Assembly: GCA_951799405.1 (NCBI GenBank)
Contig: OX637342.1
Coordinates: 4,278,001 to 4,342,000 of the forward strand
Length of the DNA stretch: 64,000 bases
Direction of reading: 5' to 3'
Source: Agapetus fuscipes
Taxonomy: Eukaryota; Arthropoda; Insecta; Trichoptera; Glossosomatidae
Position numbers and translations under genes: made by a program. The number at the start of each line of letters is the position of its first letter. Position 1 is the stretch's first letter. The notes under the pieces were generated by a model, which saw nothing but the letters and a program-made list of their open reading frames with translations, searched no databases and was not told where the DNA came from. Below, piece by piece: positions 50,091-59,532 of this stretch.

Positions 50091-50190
50091 GGCTGGATAC
50101 ATGAACAATAATTAATGAATTAAAAGTTGAAAGATTTGTGTATTGACATTGCGAAGATTAATTTTAAAAGAAAACACAAAGTTTTTCTTC

Positions 50191-50302
50191 ACGAGTTGAT
50201 TTTATTTCCTCGAGCGCTTACGATGCTATCATGTCATTATCAGGACAATAAGAGGGCGGTTGTGATAACATCGGAAGCGCTCGAAGGAATAAATCAACTC
50301 GT
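50191..50302. mobile_element. Small foldback element
   Basis: CGAGTTGATTTTATTTCC, CGAGCGCTTACGATG against CATCGGAAGCGCTCG and GGAATAAATCAACTCG. The centre contains a TTATCAGGAC segment reminiscent of the hammerhead-like modules but without a complete core. Confidence 0.65.
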
Positions 50303-50380
50303 AAAGGAACATTTTATTTTTTATTTAGTTATTAAAAAATCTTGTTTTATTTTCACTTTTTTTATTATTTATATAAAGGA

Positions 50381-50419
50381 CACGAACGTTTTCGACTACT
50401 TCGTAGTCATCATCAGGTG
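50381..50419 (-). ncRNA. Hammerhead-like module, intact core
   Basis: Minus strand: stem I CAC/GTG, core CTGATGA intact, extra T, stem II GACTAC/GTAGTC with a GAA loop, GAA, AACGTT, then C. Beyond stem I, TTTAT and ATAAA could extend the helix after an internal loop. Best-preserved copy. Confidence 0.6.
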
Positions 50420-50477
50420 ATAAAAAAATTATAATATTAAAATTATAATTATAATTATAAAATTATAATGTTTTTAC

Positions 50478-50516
50478 CACCTGATGATGACTACGAAGTA
50501 GTCGAAAACGTTCGCG
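50478..50516 (+). ncRNA. Hammerhead-like module, right arm
   Basis: Same stem II, core and AACGTT as the copy at 50381; stem I is CAC/GCG, with one A-C mismatch. Confidence 0.5.
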
Positions 50517-50693
50517 TCCTTTATATAAATAATAAAAAAAGTGAAAATAAAACAAGATTTTTTAATAACTAAATAAAGATGAATTTTCACAGTGTTAATG
50601 CACCAACCATCCAAAAATTTATTTTTTAATTTTACATGATTAATTTACCACAATTAATTTTATTGAATTTTGTTTTAATTATACAGTTTTTTA

Positions 50694-50737
50694 GGTTCTT
50701 TCGAACAGTTACGCCCATGGGAATGCTGTTTCATCAG
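50694..50737 (-). ncRNA. Weak hammerhead-like module
   Basis: Core CTGATGA, stem II AACAG/CTGTT, C, GAAA; the following AGAACC is not self-complementary and stem I is not found. Kept as a possible diverged relative. Confidence 0.25.
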
Positions 50738-50962
50738 CGCTACGCTACTGTTGTGTTAGGGTAAAGCCTGTTTATCAATTATTCAGGTCAGAGGTTGTTT
50801 GAATGATTTTGAGACGCTGAAAATCTCATTATACAGTCTATTGTGTCACTCACAAGTCACGGCGGGCACAAATGATTCGCCTTTACATTTGCTAACTTCA
50901 ATTAATGCTCGCGAAAAGTTGGCACAATTTGAATTTTGATTTTACAAGAATTTTCACCGTCA

Positions 50963-51185
50963 TTTCCTTAACTAGTACGTTGATATGAGACTGACCACCC
51001 TCACTGTCGACAATGGTTCACTTTGCCAAGGCCGGCAAGAGTTGAAGGGCTTATGTTCATTTGAAAATGGGTTTCTATGCTGTAATTCCACATGCGGCAT
51101 GTGTAAGTGTGGACTTATTGATTGTGAGAATGCATATTATACGAATATTAAATGTAATATATCTTTGCAACTTAGATCATAGATT
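50963..51185 (+). repeat. LINE-A tail copy
   Basis: TCCTTAACTAGTACGTTGAT to GCAACTTAGATCATAG. The palindrome is intact as CACATGCGGCATGTG; the CCCTGTTTCAGGG hairpin is deleted. Confidence 0.65.
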
Positions 51186-51199
51186 ATAGATTGATCAAC

Positions 51200-51385
51200 A
51201 TGATTTCCTTGACTAAGCGGTTGGTATAAGACTGAGCCCCCGTCCAGTACAAAATTGTTTCACTTCTGCCAATGTCACCTCAGTTTCATATACAGGCGAC
51301 AGGAGTTGCAAGGATTACGTTCATACGAGGTTTGATCATGTAGCATGTGTCAGCGCAAACTTACACGCGTCTGCTAGATGGTGTG
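51200..51385 (+). repeat. LINE-A tail copy, diverged
   Basis: TTTCCTTGACTAAGCGGTTG to CACGCGTCTGCTAGATGG, directly followed by the T-run end of a SINE-1. Confidence 0.5.
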
Positions 51386-51389
51386 AAAA

Positions 51390-51600
51390 AAAAAACTAAG
51401 CCACATCTATAGTGTAACTTTTTGCCGCGTTATCTTTGAAGGGTTTCGCATTTTGCGAGTGGAACCTGTTTATTTTAACAGCTAAGGGGGCCGGCCGCTA
51501 GCCACTTCACTGAAGTAGGGGTTTTCCAGCTTTCGAGGTGGCTGTTATTCATTTCTTGTGAAGGCTGAGTATGCCTTGCCGGTATTTTATTTTGGAGAAG
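51390..51600 (-). repeat. SINE-1 copy lacking the tRNA head
   Basis: ACTAAGCCACATCTATAG to TGCCGGTATTTTATTTTGG; stops before the tRNA-like part. Confidence 0.65.
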
Positions 51601-51844
51601 TCATTTCAGTATTAAAAACATTTTTTTTCGATATATCTTTATTGACTTTGACGTGTAACCTAACGTTTAACCGAAGGGCTTAAAATAGCAACAAAAACCC
51701 CTTACATGCAAATAAAAAAATAATTAAAAGTCCCGTGTAAACATTGTTATTGAATGTAAGACCGCAGAAAAACTGGGAGCCTCACGTAATGAGTAAATGC
51801 AAAACAAAAACAATTTATATTTAAATTTCGGGACTCACCTCAAA

Positions 51845-51898
51845 AGTTTTTCAGTTTTTCCGCAGGAGGCTGCGGTGGCGCTTTCCCCGTCATCTGAA
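51845..51898 (-). CDS. Possible microexon, unassigned
   Basis: On the minus strand, acceptor CACCCCCTTTTCAG and donor GTGAGT enclose 54 nt; one frame reads DGESATAASCGKTEKLL. On the opposite strand the same region follows TTTTTCCGCAG and opens EAAVALSPSS. Both are plausible splice contexts, so the strand is undecided. No partner exon is known. Confidence 0.18.
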
Positions 51899-51933
51899 AA
51901 GGGGGTGAAAATAACAGAGAGTGGAAATAGCAG

Positions 51934-51967
51934 TCAGTGTGCGTTGCCCCGCGGTGACGAGCGGACG
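51934..51967 (+). promoter_or_regulatory. Core promoter candidate: initiator plus DPE
   Basis: TCAGT at 51934-51938 (A+1 at 51936) and GGACG at 51963-51967, which is +28 to +32, the exact DPE position and a match to its R-G-W-Y-V consensus. The region is GC-rich and TATA-less. Many insect LINEs and host genes use this promoter type, so the owner is uncertain. Confidence 0.4.
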
Positions 51968-52299
51968 CGTACAGAGGGGTGCTACTCCCTTATTTTCTAA
52001 ACGAAAACGATCTCGTAAAATTTATAAACTTTAAAAAAGAAACACCTCACCTGAAAGTGTCGTATTTGATAAAGATTTAAATTGATTAATAAAAATAACG
52101 GTTAAAAATTAGGTACAGAATAAAATTTTCATGTGAAATATTTAAAATTAGCGTTTAATAAACAGTGAAATAAATATGATTTGAATGAAGTAAGGTAAGA
52201 AAATCATTGATCCAAAAGTCGATCGTATTGAAACCATGCATATATTTTTTTTTGTTTTCTTCTATTTTAATCAATAATCTTTATAGATTTTTTTAGAGC
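51968..52299. other. No recognised feature
   Basis: AT-rich beyond 52010; nothing recognised. Confidence 0.3.
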
Positions 52300-52505
52300 A
52301 AATATGAATTCACATTTATACAGACAAGTGTAAATTCACGTTGACACAACCAGCATACATTTTTACTTAGAAAAATACAAATTTCCAATAACCACCCTGC
52401 AAATTTTGCCGACCTTCCCTGAAACAGGGGTGACATTGCCAAAGTGAACCAATTGTTACAGAATGTGTGGTGAGCCTCAAATCATACTGCAATTAAGTCA
52501 GAAAA
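52300..52505 (-). repeat. LINE-A tail copy, diverged
   Basis: ATATGAATTCACATTTATAC to TGCAATTAAGTCAG; the hairpin CCCTGAAACAGGGG is retained. Confidence 0.55.
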
Positions 52506-52579
52506 TAATCAACTTTGAAAATTGAAAAAAATGTCCGTCTTTGCTTTAAACTTTACGACTTGTACGACTTTAAGATCTA

Positions 52580-52885
52580 TTACAAAAATTAAATTAGGCT
52601 GATTTATTTGGTGAGCGCTGTTTTTGTGTGTATCACACCTCAAGAGCCCTCTGCGAGCTTGGTCGTCGCTGTGGAAAGCGCCAATTCTCAAGCAAGACCC
52701 AGTTGTTGTAAGACTGGATGGACCTTTTGATGACCGGTCTTTGGTAAAGGTTTATGAATTTTTCAACCCAGCGAAGAGCAAATTTGAAAATATAAATTGT
52801 ATATTTTTTGTGCTCCGCCGGGATTCGAACCCACGACCTTCCAGTTACGAGTCCGAAGTGTTACCACCTGGACTACGGACCGGTG
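52580..52885 (-). repeat. SINE-2 copy, longest form
   Basis: Head at the right (GGTCCGTAGTCCAGGTGG reading from 52885), B-box near 52822-52834, then a body with an extra block (52631-52745, containing GAGCTTGGTCGTCGC) also present at 59785 but not at 15325. Confidence 0.65.
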
Positions 52886-52917
52886 CTATGATCTTCTACT
52901 GCGTATATCCTTTACTC

Positions 52918-53046
52918 ATAAAAACGCAACTAAGCTACACATATAGCACAACTTCCTCCCTCGTTCTCCCTGAAAGGCTCACATTTTGCAAGTGAACTTA
53001 TTTATTTTGAAAGTTAGAGGCTGGCACTCATTTCTTGTAAAGGCTA
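52918..53046 (-). repeat. SINE-1, 3' half, split by LINE-A
   Basis: From AAACGCAACTAAGC to TTCTTGTAAAGGCT. The other half continues at 54233 (GCTGAGTAAAC). The LINE-A at 53047-54232 lies exactly between, with GGCT/AGCT as a possible short duplication. Confidence 0.7.
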
Positions 53047-54232
53047 CTGTATGCAGATGATGCAGTTCTTGTATCTGATTCTGCAGTAGAATTGCAAACA
53101 ATGCTCTCTAGATTGAATGAAGCTTTGTTAGGTAACCATTTGAAGTTGAATGCAAGTAAGACGAAAGTATTGATTTTTGAAAGAGATGATGAAAATATGA
53201 ATTATGAATTTAAAATTAATGGAATGAATGTTGATGTCGTAAATGAGTTTGTATACCTGGGAAGTAAGTTTGAAAAAGATGGAAGAATGATCGGTGAATT
53301 TGAAAGAAGAATAATGAAAGGCAGGTGCGTACTGGGTGCTACCGCTAGCATCGCCAAGAACCAGAATCTTTCAAAAAATGTTCGACTGGCGGTGCACGGT
53401 GGTATACTAGTGCCCACTCTGATATATGGAAGTGAAGCCTGGACGGTGAGTGAAAGTGAGATTAGTAAAGTCCATACAGTAGAAATGGACTACTTAAGAA
53501 GTATGATTGGGAAAAGACGGAGTGATAGGGTAAGGAATGATTTTGTTAGAGAGGAATGTGGTGTAAGAGAAAGTGTGAAAGTAAAGATTAAAAGAAGTAT
53601 GCTTAGATGGTTTGGACATTTGGAGAGAATGAATGAGGAAAGACTGACGAAGAAAGTATATGCTGCGAGAATTGATGGATGTCGTGGAAGAGGAAGACCG
53701 AGAAAGGTATGGATGGACCAAATTTTCGAAATAGCGAATGAATGGGATATCCAGAGTCATAATAAAAGGAGAGCTTGTATAAAAAAGGTTATGGCTCTGG
53801 ATGAAATGAAAGAAGTATGCAAGGATCGAAAGAAATGGCGGTTGATCTGTAATGCTGGCGGTTAAAGCTAAGGCTTTTAAATTTAAAAAATATGTGTTGT
53901 AGCTTTTTAATTTTTTACTGTTTAATTGCTTAGAATTTATTTGTTTTATATATTTGATTGTATCAATTGCATGTACTCCTTGATTGATAGGTTGGTATGC
54001 GGCTGACCACCCATACTGTAAAAAATGGTTCACTTTGCCAATGTCACCCCTGCTTCAGGGAAGGTCGGCAAGAGTTGCAGGGCTTATGTTCATTTGAGAT
54101 TGGGGTTTTTATATTGTAGGTCCACATGCAGCATGTGTAAGCGCGAAATTATGCATGTCTGCTTGTGGGAATGCATTTAATATGAATCTCAAATGATACA
54201 TATCTTTGCAGCTTAGATTTAGATTTAGATTT
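53047..54232 (+). mobile_element. LINE-A, longest copy: RT palm to 3' tail
   Basis: An uninterrupted frame (53047-53865) begins LYADDAVLVSDS, the RT catalytic motif, then TMLSRLNEAL, GSEAWTVSESEISKVH, KRSMLRWFGHLERMNEERL, GRGRPRKVWMDQI and ends LICNAGG then TAA. The 3' UTR has an AT-rich spacer, the conserved tail (about 53965-54220) and TTAGATTTAGATTT. It is 5'-truncated at the YADD motif and so lacks endonuclease and most of the polymerase. This copy shows that the abundant tail repeat in the window is a LINE 3'UTR. Confidence 0.85.
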
Positions 54233-54365
54233 TTAGCTGAGTAAACTTTCGGGCTTAAAATAAACAGCAACAGGGAAAATCATTTCTGATACCTCGGTGG
54301 GATTCAAATCCTAGCTCTCTGCGTGGAATGCAAGCACTCTACAGACTAAGCTATCGACCGGACTA
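54233..54365 (-). repeat. SINE-1, 5' half with tRNA head
   Basis: Continues the SINE split at 53046 and ends with the antisense head CTAAGCTATCGACCGG. Confidence 0.7.
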
Positions 54366-54537
54366 TCACAGGAGAGAATTTCAATATGAAAACAAAAAAC
54401 AAAAGCATCATTACTAAATTTAAAAATAGGTATTTTTAGTTTCCAATAAAGGAGGTTATCGTTTTCTGAATGTCTGAACAGCTTCAAATCAAAACATGGA
54501 TTAAAAGAAAACTCCAAAACAAGGATTCGATGTAGAC

Positions 54538-54608
54538 ATCCTCGGATTCAAACTTAAACCTCTTGATCTTAGAACAGGTGCGTAACCCGTTAAGCTATCG
54601 ACCGGGCT
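54538..54608 (-). repeat. tRNA-like SINE head fragment
   Basis: Antisense TTAAGCTATCGACCGGG A-box side and CGGATTCAAACTTAAAC; related to SINE-1 but with a different anticodon arm. Confidence 0.4.
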
Positions 54609-54859
54609 GTTGGTATAATTATATTGATATCTCTAAGTCCTGGCGTAGGTTACAGCTATTAATAATGCCATTATGTGTTTCTGGGAATTCGATATGTAAC
54701 AATCTGATGAATTATATAAGAAGCCTATTAGCAAAAGTCCACATATTCCATTAACATTGTTTCTTCGAGTGGGACACATTTATTTTCACAGGAGTTATAA
54801 TGGAGACAACCCTACATCAAACACTAAGCTTCAGGTGTAGTTTTACTTTAGTTCTTCTG

Positions 54860-55235
54860 TAATCTATAATAAGAGTGGCAAAGATAAATAATATTTACGA
54901 TTCATACCGAATACACGCCCGCAAGCAGATACGTATGCTCAAATCCTTCTCATACTCGTCCTGTATAATATGTCTCAGAAAGACTCACCGCACATGGACG
55001 CTCATGCAAAGCTATATATATTTTCTCAAGTAGTGGAAGGCCTTCTCGTGAAGTAAAATCAACGGCACGACAAAACAAGAACCTATGGTTCAGAGTCGTG
55101 CCTAAAACTCTAAAATTAAGTGTTGCGATGTGCCTAATTTTGCGCTTACAAATGCTACGTGTGTACTCACAAAACCATTGCAACCTTGGCTGAACTTCCC
55201 TGAAACAGGGGTGACATTCTAATCTTATCTAAGTT
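54860..55235 (-). repeat. LINE-A tail interrupted by a 200-bp insertion
   Basis: Tail at 54860-54936 and again at about 55132-55235. The inserted block (54937-55131) encodes no recognised product. Confidence 0.5.
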
Positions 55236-55553
55236 GCAAAACATCAGTAACATAAGAGATTCACATTATATGCATTTTAACAAAACAGACATGTATAAGT
55301 TCGCGCTTAAACATGCCGCATGTAGTCCTACAATATAAAAACCCGAATCTCAAATGAACATACACCCTGCAACTCCTGCTGACCTTCCCTGATACAGGAG
55401 TGACATTGGCAAAGTGAACCATTTTCTACAGCATGGGTGGTCAGCCGTATATCAAACTGTAAGTCAAGGAAATTACACAACAAATTTCATTTTTAAAATC
55501 AACAAATTATAGTATGTATGCACATCAAAAACTAACAGAAAACAAATTCTAAT
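55216..55553 (-). repeat. LINE-A tail plus spacer
   Basis: TCTAATCTTATCTAAGTTGC to CAAACTGTAAGTCAAGG, then the AT-rich spacer of the 2592 subfamily (ATTTTTAAAATCAACAAATT). Confidence 0.7.
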
Positions 55554-55632
55554 AACATTGGTAAAGTGAATTATTTTTTACAGCACAGGCGGCCAGTTTC
55601 ATGTTAATCTATAACTCAACTCGTCAAGGAAT
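55554..55632 (-). repeat. LINE-A tail fragment
   Basis: AACATTGGTAAAGTGAATTA to CTCGTCAAGGAATCC. Confidence 0.45.
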
Positions 55633-56047
55633 CCTAAGTTTTTTGTCTGTATCTGAGTAAACCATGCCTATACTAAATTTTTTATTGAAAGAAAACACCG
55701 AAACGAAAAAACAGATCAGCCTACACCCTTTAGGGAAATTGAACCTTAGTCCTCAGGTTTTGAACGCAAAAATATCGGCAGAAGATACTCTTTTCAATTT
55801 CTTATTGAATTTTTCATGTCAGAGAATCGTGAAGATAATGGTCTTAGACTGTAACCGACATGAAATCCGATTGTAAGTTTAAATTGAATTTTTCACTCCC
55901 CGAAGTTGATGCGTACCTACAAATAGGTTTTCGTCCTGCGTACATGATTATATTCTCGTTTTTGTCAACGTATTGCCGACAGGTTTAATATACTTAATAT
56001 TAGTTAGAAGCTCTGCAACCTAAAAATATGATTTACGTAACTGTATC
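55633..56047. other. No recognised feature
   Basis: A 70-codon plus-strand frame (55664-55876) has no recognisable domain or splice context; nothing else seen. Confidence 0.3.
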
Positions 56048-56465
56048 TGTTATCCTTTGACTTATAGGTTGGTGTGTGGCTGACCACCCATAAATAATGT
56101 ATAATTTAAGTGACAAGGATACATTAACAATTCAAATTCATATTAAATGCATCCCCACAAACAGACACGTGTAATTTCGCATTTACAAATACTGCATGTC
56201 TAATCTAATCTTATCTTAGTTGCAAAGATATGCAACATTGGGGATTCGCATAACATGTATTATTACAAGCAGACACGTACAAGTTCGCACTTGCGTATGC
56301 CGCATGTGAACCTACAACATAAAAACCAAATCTCAAATGGACATACACCATGCAACTCCTGCCGACCTTCCCTGAAATAGGGGTGAAATTGGCAAAATGA
56401 ACCATTTCTACAGCATGGTTGGTCAGCCGCATACGCAATACCGCATACCAACTTATAAGTCAAGG
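56048..56465. repeat. Cluster of three LINE-A tail pieces
   Basis: 56048-56092 is the left edge in sense; 56095-56198 is an antisense 3' half; 56199-56465 is a full antisense copy beginning TCTAATCTAATC. The mosaic suggests repeated insertion into or recombination between tails. Confidence 0.6.
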
Positions 56466-56533
56466 AATATGTGTACATATTAATTAAAATGCAAACCTCA
56501 AATTAACGTAAGCCCTGTAACTATTGCCTTTAA

Positions 56534-57234
56534 GAGCCCTACATACCCTAAATCTGCCGTTTTTGTTTCTTACACTTTATGGTCTTAGCAAAATAGTTAC
56601 AGTAATAATAAAAATCAAGCTTGTTTATTAAATTTTTATCTTAATTATAAAGTTTGAATAAAATATATAACTTAAAAATTGCGACCACAAAAAAAATATT
56701 TAAAAAAAATACGTTTTTTTCAATTCTGTAGCTACTTTCTCGTTTGTGCTATGTTTTGGAAATATTTTTTTTCTTTTTATTTATAGAACTATACATTGTT
56801 TAGTGTAGTATCAGAACAGTTTTTTTATAATGTCAATAGTTTTTGAGTAAATGTGGAAAAACTGTGTTCTTCGATTTAATTTAAATTTAATTCATCAAGT
56901 AGTTTTAGTTTTTCCATATTTACTCAAAAACTGTTGACATTATAAAAAAACTGTTCCGATACTACACTAAACAATGTATAGTTCTATAAATAGAAAGAAA
57001 AAAAATATTTCCAAAACATAGCATACACGAGAAAGTAGCTACAGAAGTGAAAAAAACGTATTTGTTTAAATATTTTTTTGTGGTCGCAATTTTTAAGTTA
57101 TATATTTTGCTTAAACTTTATAATTAAGATAAAAAATTAATAAACATGCTTGATTTTTTTCATTACTGTCACTTTTTTGCTAAGACCATAAAGTGTAAGA
57201 TACAAAAACGGCAGATTTAGGGTATGTAGGGCTC
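56534..57234. mobile_element. Large foldback element flanked by TTAA
   Basis: Two arms of about 345 bp, GAGCCCTACATACCCTAAAT against its reverse complement, with a short centre near 56885. TTAA flanks both ends (56530-56533 and 57235-57238). The RNA would be an almost uninterrupted long hairpin. No frame. A block of about 55 bp (CCGTTTTTGTTTC...TTACAG...ATCAAG) recurs in 62376-62614. Confidence 0.85.
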
Positions 57235-57262
57235 TTAACCTTTGCCCATATTTTTTTTTGTG

Positions 57263-57295
57263 TTACCCTACATGTGTAGCTTAGTTGCTTTTTAA
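57263..57295 (+). repeat. SINE-1 3' end fragment
   Basis: TACCCTACATGTGTAGCTTA then GTTGC; only the tail. Confidence 0.4.
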
Positions 57296-57915
57296 GGTGG
57301 AAAGCTTTAGAGGAAAATTGAGAAGTGCATCTTTGAAGTGCAAGTAAAATACAAAATGGTTTTTGTCAGTCTTGAGTTCTAGGCTGCTCATGATATAACA
57401 GCTATTGCATATTCGAGTATATATCACCGCACCTGGTAGTCCCCTTGGTAAACCGGTAAGATGACTGAAATGTGAGACATCTCATCATAGTAGTTTCCAT
57501 TAATCATTCATTATTGTTACAGCCTGAATAATATTGTTAAATGCTGAAATAGATTAATGTTGTTATTGATGCGGCAATTAGTGGTTAACGTTGATGAATA
57601 TTGTTGCAAAATTTATTCGCGAAAATGTACAATATACTCAGCAGAAATTTTTATATTAGGTAATTTTTTTAAGCAGGCAAACATCACAGGCTGATGTGAT
57701 AGGTTTTTTTGCAATCAATTACGAAATATGAGGTACACTTTTAATTGTTGGTATACTGTTAAGAATTGCGGGTTCATTTTAATAAAAAACTTCGGTGAAT
57801 TTCTTTGCAGAACTTATTTAAAAAAAAAACGGTTCACGTATATATACGTACACAGAGTGCTTTTTGTACTGTATTGCTCGACAGATGAGACACAAGTCTT
57901 CTTTCAAAGAATCTT
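57296..57915. other. No recognised feature
   Basis: Nothing recognised. Confidence 0.35.
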
Positions 57916-58100
57916 GGTCTCTGTTAGGCTTAAGTTGAAATTACCGTCGTTTGACATATTTATAATTATAATAACTACACAGTTAAAAAAAATACCCGTA
58001 TATAAGACGAACATTATAAAAGAACTTACATTATTTTCGACGTTGCGTTAGCGACGTAGCTAACGCTAACGAAACGTCGAGAATGGTGTAAGTTCTCATA
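57916..58100 (+). repeat. Repeat R5 copy with palindromic end
   Basis: GTTAGGCTTAAGTTG...TTTGACATATTTA...GAACTTACA then GTTAGC/GCTAAC repeats and GAAACGTC. Matches 60306-60455. The end resembles the stem II and stem III part of the hammerhead-like modules. Confidence 0.5.
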
Positions 58101-58345
58101 GTAGCTTATTTTGAGATTAATTTTCAGCACAGATAGAGACGTTTATGCTAAGAAAAAAAAGTGAAGTGACATATTTTAGAAAAAAAAATATCTCGTACTT
58201 AAATATTTGTGCATCTGAAAGAAGCGAAAAACTTCAAGAGCTGCAATTCAGATCTAAAATCAGTAAACACTGCAAAATTGGTACTATATTGTTCTGTTAC
58301 TCTTGATATTCCACATTTGAAAATTATTTTAAAATAAATCACTTT

Positions 58346-58586
58346 GATGCTGGAGTGATGCTTTCCGGGATCTGTTGCCGTGGTCTGTGGGAAATGGAGC
58401 TTCCGGACGTTTCACCTATTTCTACGATGGGCTTCATCAGCGTGAAGTATGATGATGATGATGATCTTGATGAGAACTGTGATGAAGAAGCTGGAGCTGA
58501 GCTGAGGAGAAGGAAGCTGGAGCAACCGGAAGCTCCAGCTCCCACAGACCACGGCAACAGATCCCGGAAAGCATCACTCCAGCATC
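58346..58586. mobile_element. MITE with 62-bp inverted arms
   Basis: GATGCTGGAGTGATGCTTTC against GAAAGCATCACTCCAGCATC; arms 58346-58407 and 58525-58586. The frame through it (58355-58603) contains an Asp-rich run produced by GAT repeats. A partial hammerhead-like module lies at 58405-58440 (minus): CTGATGA, stem, GAA, ACGT, C. Confidence 0.75.
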
Positions 58587-58606
58587 ATCAGCCGGCCGTG
58601 TAAGCC

Positions 58607-59521
58607 TTAATGATAGAACGTCCAGTGGTCTGTCCTGCCGGAAGGTGCTTCCGGAAGGACGTGCCGGCGGTCTCGGGTCCTGCCAGTAGTACTCATTTTA
58701 TCGTTAAATTTGTATGGACTTTCCTCACTGGTCCTGCCGGCAGGCCCGACTCGCCGTGCGTAACGAATGCGGGTAGAAGTAGACAACCTTTTGATGACAT
58801 TCTAGTTATGCTTATAATTCCAACAATAAGTTATGGTATAATTCTAACAAAAGTATAGTAACATGTAATTGGAGGTTGAAAATTGTATTGGAGTACTTAA
58901 AAGTGAGTGTGAGATATGTGTATGGGTGTTTTGTATATTTCAGAAAAAAATGGGTGTATAAAATAAGGTGAATAATAAAGAACTGCTCATATTTATTTTG
59001 CTATTTATTTATTCCTACACAAACAAGATTTAGTAATAAACTGCGTATTAGTAAATACTGCGTTGTCAAAATGTCCAAACAAAATTTCTTTAGGAACGGT
59101 TGAAACTTTTCGATCTATGTCCCAAAACACCCATACAAAGTTGTTTTTTACTTTTCTTACTGTGTCAGAACAATGATATGTATTTTTTTTACAAATACAA
59201 AAATGTATTTTGAAACAATAACTACCATCGTAGTCGTCCCCAAAATGTTCACGACCCCACGTGTTTTCGCCATTGTGTTCATAGAAGAATGTCGCTTTAG
59301 CGCGAAAGCGCACCCCACGTCTTATACTCGCAGCCATTTAGGCCCAACTGATCGTATCGGCATGATTTAAAATTTCGCTAAGAGCCAATGAGATGCACTA
59401 TGTATCAAAAAAAATTACGTCCTGCTACTAGGCCTAGAAGTCCTCAAATAAACAGAAAACGCGCGTCCTACCGGTAGGACGTAGAGTCCCGCGAGTAGGA
59501 CGCTGGACTTTCTATCATTAA
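58607..59521. mobile_element. TTAA-flanked TIR DNA element
   Basis: TTAA at 58607-58610 and 59518-59521 enclose TGATAGAACGTCCAG and CTGGACTTTCTATCA. Both subterminal regions carry several variants of GTCCTRCCGG in both orientations (58640-58750 and 59425-59500), plausible transposase sites. A minus-strand frame (59337-59005, 110 residues, contains YEHNGENTWGREHFGDDYDG) is unrecognised. The TTAA target is like piggyBac, but the ends do not match the usual piggyBac start. Confidence 0.6.
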
Positions 59522-59532
59522 ACTCTTATTAT

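Larger units (their letters stand above)
50320..50577. mobile_element. Foldback element with paired hammerhead-like modules
   Basis: Arms of about 104 bp (TTTATTTAGTTATTAAAAAA against TTTTTTAATAACTAAATAAA) around an AT-rich centre made of TTATAA repeats. The modules lie in the inner parts of both arms in opposite orientation, so either strand's transcript carries one sense copy. Confidence 0.8.

Noticed and set aside
46963..50516. Calling the modules canonical, active hammerhead ribozymes
   Set aside because: All copies have an extra nucleotide between the core and stem II, and several have core changes (C3 to T, A9 to G). Activity is only inferred, so they are called hammerhead-like.
54950..55183. 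77-codon minus-strand frame within a tail copy
   Set aside because: It spans the inserted block and flanking repeat; no recognised motif and no ATG context.
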